This document shows positions 1 to 5,550 of a stretch of DNA of 5,550 bases, piece by piece. The notes under the pieces are model-generated. The model ran no database searches. It was not told where the DNA came from and was given only the letters and a program-made list of their open reading frames with translations. A program made the translations under genes and the position numbers. Origin of the DNA: QVMP01 sp047974325 (lineage in GTDB: Bacteria; Bacteroidota; Bacteroidia; Bacteroidales; Dysgonomonadaceae); the NCBI GenBank assembly GCA_047974325.1, contig JBKECE010000211.1:1-5550 (forward strand), given 5' to 3'. Every line of letters begins with the position of its first letter. Within the stretch, counting starts at the first letter, position 1.

Positions 1-2349
1 CATAAGTCTGAAAAGTTGCCTATTTCTCAAATTTTTGGACTTCAAGAAGAAATTGCCAAAGTAACGACTAATTTCAAAGGCTATCATACCAGTTTAGCAG
101 CGTTACAGACAGCATATCCACAAGCCCTGAATAAGAAAGACTTCTTTGCGTGGGTTGGATCTCCTTATCCTGGTACTGTTTACAAAGTATTTGCAAACGG
201 TGGTGCATGGACTGACACTGGTGAAGTGCCAACGCAACAGGAAATTGATTTGGCTGAATATGCAAAGAAAGATGAATTGGACACTGTATCTGATAACTTG
301 GACACCACAACTGGCAACCTGGATTCATTAGATAAAAAATTGTACCAAAAAGGTGGTGATATAGATGTGTTTTCTTTAGATAAAACAGCAACATCAGCAT
401 CAACTATGGGTGCGTTAGTTGGATATTACATGAATCAAACAGCCATTCGTGGCAAAAACATAAAAGCTGTCACATTTATGATTTCAAAAGCAGGTGATAT
501 GGATATTGTTATTTGTTCAAATATCAATACAACATCATCCACTTCACGTGTGCTTAAAAATGTAAATGTTGTAGTGGGTTTCAACTCAATACCAATTGAT
601 TATATTTTGGGTGAGAATGAAAGCATTGGCTTTGGTTCACCAACATCCACAGCAGTGCATTTGTACATTAAAGATATTCCAAATCCTGTGGGTGGTGGAT
701 TTTACTATAAAGATGCAGATGGAAAGTGGCAAAGTTTTCAACATAATCTTAACTATGGGATTATTATTGAAACAGGTGAAATCAATGGTGATATTCCAAC
801 AATCAATGGTAGAATTGATGCCTTGCAATCATTGTTCACTAAAACAACACCAAATTCTTTGGATTTGACATCAGTTAATTATCCAAAAAAGTCAAATGAT
901 GCTTACTATGTGAATATTGTGTCAGCAGGTTCAGAACGCACGGTTTTGGGTATTGAATTTTTGGCGACTTATTCAGGAACTTTGAAAGTAGTAAAACATA
1001 CTGAAGTTACAAATGAAGTGGAAGTTATTTGGACTGGTGTTGTTTCTGCTTCAAGTTCAATTCAACGTTTAGCATTAGACACAGTATTGAAAAAGGGTGA
1101 ACGCATAGGTACATCAGGAGTTCTGAATTTTAGAGATTCAGCACCTGCAATTGGATTTATTAGCAATGCAGTAGTAGGTTCAGATGAATGGACAACTTAT
1201 GCAGGATATGAAATTGCATATAGAGTTATTCAAATAGAATCACAAGGCACAGCAGCAAGTGCAGATGAATCCAAAGAAGTTGTTTTATATGAAACAGATT
1301 TTAAAACAATGTCAGGATTTTCAGTATCAGGAACATGGAACAATGCAACACCTGCTGCTGCTGGTGCATACCTTACATTAGAAAAGGTTTACAATGTAGA
1401 TGACAGACGAATGCGTTTGACTGTTGGTATGAAATCAAATACATTCATAAAAATTCCGTGCGCATGGAATGGTTTGAATGCAGGTACTGGTGCAAGTTGT
1501 TTTGGTGTTGATTTTGCAAGCAAACGAATCATAATATATGCAGCAGGTAATGGATCGGATGATCAGGTTTATTCAACAGGTTACACAAATAATGTATTGA
1601 AATTTGCTGATATTCCTGATGCGATGATTGGTGAACGTGAATATATCATTGAGGTTCGCAAATTTATAAATAATCATATTCTAACACTGTTTGATAAATT
1701 AACAGGTGAATCAGTCAGCGTTGAACATGATGGTTGGGGTGCAGGATGTCAGCATGAAAAATATTTGATACTTTATCAATCAGGTGGTGCATTTACATTG
1801 AAAAATATGGTTGTATTATCAGTGAACCGTCCTGATCTTGTGATTGTGGGTGATTCCATCACGGATGGTGCATTTGTCATTCCACGTTCACAACGTTATG
1901 GTGATATATTGAGAGATGCACACCCTGAACGAAAAATTGTTATATCAGCACGCAGTGGTGGAAGGATCAGTGATGTTCTTGGAAAGTTTGCCAGTGAATA
2001 TAATATCTACAAGCCACGCAAAATGTCTGTGCTTATAGGTGCTAATGGTGGCAATACGGCTGAAAACTTGAAACAATTGAAGGCTGCATGTGATGCCATT
2101 GGATGTCAACTGTATCTACATTATAATACATGTGAGGGTGACAATAGTAATATTGCGGTGAATGCTATTATTGAAAGTTTAGGCTATTCAGAAGGTTGCC
2201 GTTTAGATATTGCAACAGCATTGAATAATGATCCATCTAAAAGTGTGAATCCTGCATTGTATGTGTCTGACAAATTGCATCCAAATGCAGAAGGAAATGT
2301 GAGAATGGCACAACGTTTTGATATTGATGCGCCATCAATCTTTTCATAA
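1..2349 (+). CDS. Phage tail-fibre/tail-spike-like protein with C-terminal SGNH/GDSL hydrolase domain (5'-truncated by window edge)
   Basis: Likely a phage receptor-binding fibre that binds and enzymatically trims a cell-surface glycan, for example by deacetylation; the substrate is not readable. The frame is open to base 1. A TTG at 16 could start it, but it sits inside SEKLPISQIFGLQEE, a pattern like the repeated LPISxVxGLQ units of Bacteroidetes phage fibres, so the real start is probably upstream. Numbering from that TTG: residues 22-72 form a fibre module (AWVGSPYPGTVYKV, GGAWTDTGEVP); 80-112 are coiled-coil-like; about 118-254 and 282-408 are two similar beta-rich modules; about 422-603 resembles a concanavalin/LamG-type sandwich (inference); 608-777 is the SGNH hydrolase. 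Its motifs are GDSITDG (Ser614), SGGR (Gly648/649), GANGGN (Asn677) and DKLHPN (Asp752, His755), so the catalytic set is complete. There is no frameshift, and TAA is followed by a terminator. The hydrolase call is strong; the phage origin is well supported by the N-terminal module but not by neighbours in view. Confidence 0.85.
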   Translation, partial: HKSEKLPISQIFGLQEEIAKVTTNFKGYHTSLAALQTAYPQALNKKDFFAWVGSPYPGTVYKVFANGGAWTDTGEVPTQQEIDLAEYAKKDELDTVSDNLDTTTGNLDSLDKKLYQKGGDIDVFSLDKTATSASTMGALVGYYMNQTAIRGKNIKAVTFMISKAGDMDIVICSNINTTSSTSRVLKNVNVVVGFNSIPIDYILGENESIGFGSPTSTAVHLYIKDIPNPVGGGFYYKDADGKWQSFQHNLNYGIIIETGEINGDIPTINGRIDALQSLFTKTTPNSLDLTSVNYPKKSNDAYYVNIVSAGSERTVLGIEFLATYSGTLKVVKHTEVTNEVEVIWTGVVSASSSIQRLALDTVLKKGERIGTSGVLNFRDSAPAIGFISNAVVGSDEWTTYAGYEIAYRVIQIESQGTAASADESKEVVLYETDFKTMSGFSVSGTWNNATPAAAGAYLTLEKVYNVDDRRMRLTVGMKSNTFIKIPCAWNGLNAGTGASCFGVDFASKRIIIYAAGNGSDDQVYSTGYTNNVLKFADIPDAMIGEREYIIEVRKFINNHILTLFDKLTGESVSVEHDGWGAGCQHEKYLILYQSGGAFTLKNMVVLSVNRPDLVIVGDSITDGAFVIPRSQRYGDILRDAHPERKIVISARSGGRISDVLGKFASEYNIYKPRKMSVLIGANGGNTAENLKQLKAACDAIGCQLYLHYNTCEGDNSNIAVNAIIESLGYSEGCRLDIATALNNDPSKSVNPALYVSDKLHPNAEGNVRMAQRFDIDAPSIFS

Positions 2350-2376
2350 GGTTTAAATGTGGTTTAAATAATATTT

Positions 2377-2407
2377 AAAAGCCATTCAGATTGATTGAAT
2401 GGCTTTT
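2377..2407 (+). terminator. Intrinsic terminator of the fibre-hydrolase gene
   Basis: A perfect 12-bp inverted repeat (AAAAGCCATTCA, 2377-2388; TGAATGGCTTTT, 2396-2407) encloses a 7-nt loop and begins 27 bases after the stop codon. The right arm ends in TTTT, and a T-rich stretch continues loosely after it. Because the left arm starts with AAAA, it could also work weakly in the opposite direction. It indicates that the fibre gene is the last of its transcription unit. Confidence 0.85.
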
Positions 2408-2421
2408 GCTATATTTGTATG

Positions 2422-2507
2422 ATTTTGCGATTATAAGAATCGTGAGTGCAAATGTTTTTATGTACAATTCAAATTAAAAATCTGCACAATCGAATTTTGC
2501 GATTATA
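2422..2507. repeat. 14-bp direct repeat pair with nested inverted repeats
   Basis: ATTTTGCGATTATA occurs exactly at 2422-2435 and 2494-2507, with start points 72 bases apart. Between and overlapping the copies are inverted elements: CGATT (2428-2432) with AATCG (2438-2442), GTGCA (2446-2450) with TGCAC (2483-2487), and AATCG (2488-2492) with CGATT (2500-2504). Repeated, symmetric short sites of this kind are common in regulator operators and in the arm or core sites of tyrosine recombinases; the sequence does not decide between these. The repeats themselves are certain, their function is unknown. Confidence 0.6.
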
Positions 2508-2575
2508 CATATGAAAAATAAATATAAAGTGCAACTTTTACATACACTTTGCTCCTGTGACTGTTGGTTGTCACC

Positions 2576-2670
2576 TTTTAGTTAAAGTTCTGAATAGTGA
2601 AAAATAGGAGAGAAACTGACAGGGAGGAAAATCATGAGGAAGTTGTAAGGTTTGTCAGGTTTTAGTTAAA
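2576..2670. repeat. 11-bp direct repeat pair TTTTAGTTAAA
   Basis: TTTTAGTTAAA is found at 2576-2586 and 2660-2670, 84 bases apart. The second copy sits in a short hairpin, GGTTTT (2658-2663) with AAAACC (2669-2674). A 9-mer, TTCTGAATA, also repeats at 2588-2596 and 2702-2710 in the same order relative to the 11-mers. The paired order could reflect an old local duplication or an insertion between repeats, but with AT-rich words chance is a real alternative. Confidence 0.4.
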
Positions 2671-2744
2671 AACCACATATAACAAGATTGGCAAAACTAT
2701 ATTCTGAATAAAGCCACGACTAAATCGTATTAGTTATTTTTATT

Positions 2745-2752
2745 TATCTTTG
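2745..2752 (+). promoter_or_regulatory. Bacteroidetes-type -7 promoter element for tex
   Basis: TATCTTTG matches the TAnnTTTG -7 consensus used by the primary sigma factor of Bacteroides and relatives. It lies 33 bases before the tex start codon, which would give a short leader of roughly 20-30 bases. No good TTTG-like -33 element is visible at the expected distance, only AT-rich sequence, so the call rests on the -7 match and position. The leader is A-rich with no Shine-Dalgarno, as usual in this phylum. Confidence 0.55.
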
Positions 2753-2785
2753 CCTTGCTTTTTTTACAAATGAAACAATATAATT

Positions 2786-4909
2786 ATGACAATATTGACT
2801 CTTATATCATCAGCATTAAATATAAAAGCATCTCAAATAGAGAAAACAATTGAACTACTCAACTCCGGCGCGACAATACCTTTCATCAGCCGTTATCGCA
2901 AAGAGGTAACCGGAGGACTCGACGAAGTGCAGATAGCCGCTATTAAAGAGCAAAATGACAAGTTAAATGAGCTTGTAAAAAGAAAAGACACTATACTGAA
3001 GTCGATAGAAGAACAGGAGAAACTAACCCCCGAACTAAAATCGAGAATAGAAAACTGCTGGACATCTTCTGAGCTCGAAGATATTTATTTGCCATACAAA
3101 CCCAAAAGACAAACCAGAGCCGAAATTGCAAGAAAAAAAGGATTGGAAGGCTTGGCTAAGATAATCATGGCTCAGCAACCGGTAGACGTGGAAACAAAAG
3201 CCCTGGCTTTTGTAAAAGGAGAAGTGAAAGACACCAAAGAAGCATTGACAGGAGCACGGGATATAATAGCCGAATGGATAAACGAAGATGAATACGCACG
3301 CAACTCTATCCGCAACATATTTGAACGTGAAGCTGTAATTTCAGCCAAAGTAATAAAAGGAAAAGAGGAAGAAGGAGACAAGTACAGAGACTATTTCGAC
3401 TACTCGGAAAAGCTAAATAAAGCCTCGTCGCACCGCATATTGGCCATACGCAGAGGCGAATCGGAAGGAATACTGCGTGTAAATATCTCTCCGGACGAAG
3501 ATTCTGCTTTGGACAGGCTTGACAAACACTTTCTGAAAGGAGGCAACGACAATGAATGTACTGTACAGGTAGCCGATGCACTAGAAGACGCATACAAGCG
3601 ATTGCTGAAACCTTCGATAGAAACTGAATTTGCAGCACTATCGAAAGGGAAGGCGGACGAAGAAGCTATCAGGGTGTTTATCGAAAATCTTCGTCAATTA
3701 CTCTTAGCCGCACCTTTAGGGCAGAAAAGAGTGTTGGGTATAGATCCGGGATACCGTACAGGCTGTAAGCTAGTCTGTCTGGATGCTGAAGGCAACCTGC
3801 TGCATAACGAAACAATATACCCCCACCCACCGCAAAACGAGACATCGAAAGCAGGCAATAAGGTGGTAAAATTAGTTTCAACGTATAATATAGACGCCAT
3901 TGCCATAGGTAATGGTACTGCCAGCCGCGAAACAGAACGATTTATAACAAACCTGCGATACGAAAAGGAAGTAAAAGTATTCGTTGTCAGCGAAAACGGA
4001 GCATCTATATATTCCGCTTCTAAAACTGCTCGCGAAGAATTTCCCGATTACGACGTCACGGTAAGAGGAGCTGTATCTATCGGTAGGCGACTGATGGACC
4101 CATTGGCAGAGTTAGTAAAAATAGATCCTAAGTCGATAGGTGTAGGGCAATATCAGCACGATGTAGATCAGACCAAACTGAAAACTTCACTCGATCTTAC
4201 TGTCGAAAGTTGTGTTAACCTTGTAGGAGTAAATGTAAATACGGCAAGTAAGCACTTACTGACCTACGTATCTGGGCTAGGACCAGTATTAGCACAAAAC
4301 ATAGTTAACTACAGAGCAGAACATGGAGCATTCGGGTCGAGAAAAGAACTGATGAAAGTAGCCCGCATGGGCGAAAAAGCGTTTGAACAGTGTGCAGGAT
4401 TTCTACGCATAGCTAATGCTGAAAACCCTTTGGACAACTCTGCCGTACATCCCGAGAGTTACCATGTGGTAGAGCAGATGGCCAAAGACCTGAAATGTAC
4501 AGTAAAAGAGCTTATAGAAAATAAAGAGTTGAAGAAGTCGCTCGATTTGCAGAAATATGTAACCGCATCTGCCGGACTACCTACATTGAACGACATTATA
4601 GAAGAATTGGACAAGCCTGGACGTGACCCACGAAAAGGCATAAAAATGTTTGAGTTCGATCCCGGTATAAAAACAATAGACGACCTGAGAGAAGGTATGG
4701 TATTGCCGGGAATAGTTACAAACATAACAAATTTCGGATGCTTCGTAGATGTAGGGATTAAAGAAAACGGACTGGTACACATCTCGGAACTCGCAGACCG
4801 CTTTGTTTCTGATCCTACAGAGATGGTCTCGCTACACCAACATGTAGAAGTAAAAGTATTATCTATAGACTTGGCAAGAAAAAGAGTACAACTATCCATG
4901 AAGAAATAA
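2786..4909 (+). CDS. tex: Tex, RNA-binding transcription accessory protein with S1 domain
   Basis: Tex is a conserved cytoplasmic nucleic-acid-binding protein linked to transcription and RNA metabolism; in other bacteria it affects expression of toxins and stress genes. The 707 residues show the full family architecture. The N-terminal helical Tex domain carries ATIPFISRYRKEVTGGLDE (29-47). The YqgF/RNase H-like domain begins at about 315 with VLGIDPG (Asp320) and includes ENGASIYSAS; the Tex signature IGVGQYQHDV follows at 451-460. Helix-hairpin-helix motifs cover about 485-545 (SGLGPVLAQNIV). The C-terminal S1 domain spans about 636-705, with ITNFGCFVDVG and NGLVHIS. The ATG at 2786 gives an N-terminus that aligns naturally with Tex proteins; an earlier ATG at 2770 is out of frame. 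It is somewhat shorter than the roughly 770-785 residues of proteobacterial Tex, as is usual in Bacteroidetes. ATA isoleucine codons are frequent, unlike in the upstream phage-like gene. It appears monocistronic, with its own promoter and terminator. Confidence 0.96.
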   Translation: MTILTLISSALNIKASQIEKTIELLNSGATIPFISRYRKEVTGGLDEVQIAAIKEQNDKLNELVKRKDTILKSIEEQEKLTPELKSRIENCWTSSELEDIYLPYKPKRQTRAEIARKKGLEGLAKIIMAQQPVDVETKALAFVKGEVKDTKEALTGARDIIAEWINEDEYARNSIRNIFEREAVISAKVIKGKEEEGDKYRDYFDYSEKLNKASSHRILAIRRGESEGILRVNISPDEDSALDRLDKHFLKGGNDNECTVQVADALEDAYKRLLKPSIETEFAALSKGKADEEAIRVFIENLRQLLLAAPLGQKRVLGIDPGYRTGCKLVCLDAEGNLLHNETIYPHPPQNETSKAGNKVVKLVSTYNIDAIAIGNGTASRETERFITNLRYEKEVKVFVVSENGASIYSASKTAREEFPDYDVTVRGAVSIGRRLMDPLAELVKIDPKSIGVGQYQHDVDQTKLKTSLDLTVESCVNLVGVNVNTASKHLLTYVSGLGPVLAQNIVNYRAEHGAFGSRKELMKVARMGEKAFEQCAGFLRIANAENPLDNSAVHPESYHVVEQMAKDLKCTVKELIENKELKKSLDLQKYVTASAGLPTLNDIIEELDKPGRDPRKGIKMFEFDPGIKTIDDLREGMVLPGIVTNITNFGCFVDVGIKENGLVHISELADRFVSDPTEMVSLHQHVEVKVLSIDLARKRVQLSMKK

Positions 4910-4943
4910 ACAAAGCCGCCTTAAGGCGGCTTTGTTTATTTCT
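4902..4943. terminator. Bidirectional terminator between tex and tonB (42-bp perfect palindrome)
   Basis: Two perfectly complementary 19-base arms (4902-4920 and 4925-4943) flank a TTAA loop, so the whole 42 bases are self-complementary. The GC-rich core is GCCGCC/GGCGGC, flanked by A-rich sequence on the left and T-rich on the right, as a two-way intrinsic terminator requires. It lies between convergent genes and serves tex on the plus strand and the TonB gene on the minus strand. The last tex codons and its TAA (4907-4909) lie inside the left arm. Confidence 0.93.
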
Positions 4944-4960
4944 ATAGTACCATTTGAGGT

Positions 4961-5550
4961 TTATGATTTCAATTTGAAAACAATCGGGATAGTAAAGTAA
5001 ACAGCTACCTTATGTCCGTTTTGCATTCCGGGAATCCATTTTGGCATACTTTTTATCACCCTTACCGCTTCCTTGTCACAGTTGACACTTACTCCTTTCT
5101 TCAATTGGATGTCAGATATATCACCAGTCTTGCTCACTACAAACTGTATCGTTACACGGCCTTCTATCCCCATTTCCTGATCTACTACCGGATATTTCAA
5201 ATTTTGAGCTATATACTTATACATTTCTTCGATACCTCCGGGAAACTGAGGCGGAATCTCAGCAACCAGAATAGGTTTGGCTTCGTCGCCTCCGCCACCT
5301 TTGCCTGTACCATCGTTCATTACATCAGAAGCGAATTTCTTCAATTCTGCTGTCGGATCTGTAGATCCTTCCTTTACAGTAAATGCACCCACTACTGCTC
5401 CCTTATTATCCAAAACATCTGACACACTTGCCATTTCCGGATCATCATCCGCAACCTCATTCCGGTCTACAATAGTCGGAGGCACAAACTTCTCCATTTT
5501 TCTATATACCGGAGGCTCAGGAATATCAGGCTTTACTATATCGGCTATCA
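4961..5550 (-). CDS. tonB: TonB family energy transducer, periplasmic and C-terminal part (N-terminus beyond window)
   Basis: TonB couples the inner-membrane proton gradient, through ExbB/ExbD, to outer-membrane TonB-dependent transporters such as SusC-type receptors. A Met codon at 5497-5495 gives 178 residues, but the frame stays open to the window edge and encodes a proline-rich stretch (DIVKPDIPEPPVYRK) directly before it. That stretch runs into KFVPPTIV, typical of Bacteroidetes TonB periplasmic linkers, so the Met is internal and the membrane anchor lies off the window. Numbering from that Met: an acidic linker at 11-30, a glycine-rich stretch at 63-70, then the TonB C-terminal domain at about 79-178 with PQFPGG (83-88), KYP (101-103), GIEGRVTIQFVV (110-121), MPKWIPG (151-157) and a final FTIPIVF strand. 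TonB paralogs are numerous in this phylum, and an M56 peptidase-TonB fusion cannot be excluded without the N-terminus. It is convergent with tex and shares its terminator. Confidence 0.92.
   Translation of the reverse strand, partial: IADIVKPDIPEPPVYRKMEKFVPPTIVDRNEVADDDPEMASVSDVLDNKGAVVGAFTVKEGSTDPTAELKKFASDVMNDGTGKGGGGDEAKPILVAEIPPQFPGGIEEMYKYIAQNLKYPVVDQEMGIEGRVTIQFVVSKTGDISDIQLKKGVSVNCDKEAVRVIKSMPKWIPGMQNGHKVAVYFTIPIVFKLKS

Larger units (their letters stand above)
2350..2785. other. AT-rich intergenic region, possible phage-chromosome junction
   Basis: This 436-bp gap has no convincing protein-coding gene on either strand and no tRNA-like structure that I can recognise. From left to right it holds a 9-bp direct repeat (GGTTTAAAT at 2350-2358 and 2361-2369), the terminator, a 14-bp direct repeat pair, a small hairpin (GTGAC, 2557-2561, with GTCAC, 2570-2574), an 11-bp direct repeat pair, and the promoter-like element before tex. 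It separates a phage-like gene from housekeeping genes of different codon use, so an attachment site or old insertion boundary may lie inside it. That is inference: no integrase gene and no second att copy are in view. Confidence 0.5.

Noticed and set aside
16..18. TTG as the true start codon of the fibre-hydrolase gene
   Set aside because: The frame is open to base 1, no ribosome-binding context is visible, and the Leu lies within an LPISxxxGLQ pattern normally internal in fibre proteins.
1823..2349. Variable region of a diversity-generating retroelement at the fibre C-terminus
   Set aside because: The C-terminus is an SGNH hydrolase, not a C-type-lectin fold, and no template repeat or reverse transcriptase is in the window.
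2419..2430. CTnDOT-like integration core (GTAnnTTTGC)
   Set aside because: The sequence near GTATGATTTTGC has the wrong spacing for that core, so the match fails.
2634..2648. Tiny ORF (MRKL) after a GGAGG-like sequence
   Set aside because: A four-codon ORF cannot be supported as a gene; no attenuator structure linked to tex could be shown, although the purine-rich stretch is curious.
2770..2853. 27-codon plus-strand ORF beginning just before tex
   Set aside because: It overlaps the tex start out of frame, has low-complexity A/T-rich codons and no recognisable features.
3172..3906. Several minus-strand ORFs of 65-110 codons inside tex
   Set aside because: They are antisense shadows of a strongly supported gene, with no family resemblance and overlapping one another in different frames.
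4459..4899. 146-codon minus-strand ORF inside the 3' part of tex
   Set aside because: It lies wholly opposite the HhH-to-S1 part of tex, has no start context or domain, and reads as an antisense shadow.
5012..5422. 136-codon plus-strand ORF opposite tonB
   Set aside because: The protein has aromatic- and serine-rich nonsense composition and mirrors the conserved TonB coding frame.
5495..5497. Met codon as the start of the TonB gene
   Set aside because: The frame continues to the window edge with a proline-rich stretch that fits the TonB periplasmic linker, and no membrane anchor would be included if translation began here.

Overview
The window looks like chromosomal DNA of a Bacteroidota bacterium, probably order Bacteroidales, at or near the edge of a prophage or other phage-derived island. 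Four things point there: a Bacteroidetes-type TonB C-terminal domain, a Tex protein of about 700 residues, a sigma-ABfr-like -7 element (TATCTTTG) instead of a classical -10 box, and A-rich sequence without a clear Shine-Dalgarno in front of tex. Genus cannot be fixed from this sequence.

Bases 1-2349 hold the 3' part of one large plus-strand gene, open at the left edge. It encodes a modular phage tail-fibre or tail-spike-like protein: an N-terminal module typical of Bacteroidetes phage fibres, a short coiled coil, two similar beta-rich modules in tandem, a possible concanavalin-like beta domain, and a C-terminal SGNH/GDSL hydrolase with a complete catalytic set. A 12-bp hairpin terminator follows directly.

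Bases 2350-2785 form a 436-bp AT-rich gap without a convincing gene. It contains the terminator, a 14-bp direct repeat with nested inverted repeats, two copies of an 11-bp repeat, small hairpins, and a promoter-like element just before tex. If the left gene is prophage cargo, the phage-chromosome junction (att site) probably lies here; that is inference, since no integrase is visible.

Bases 2786-4909 encode a full-length Tex, an RNA-binding transcription accessory protein with YqgF-like, helix-hairpin-helix and S1 domains. Its codon use (many ATA isoleucines, AGA arginines) differs visibly from the phage-like gene. A 42-bp perfect palindrome overlaps its stop codon and serves as a bidirectional terminator towards a convergent minus-strand gene. 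That gene, 4961 to the right edge, encodes the periplasmic and C-terminal part of a TonB energy transducer, with its N-terminus off the window.

The three genes do not form a pathway. Tex and TonB are housekeeping functions transcribed convergently; the fibre-hydrolase belongs to a phage life cycle. The most notable item is the enzyme-bearing fibre and the possible island junction. I see no evidence for a wholly new system.
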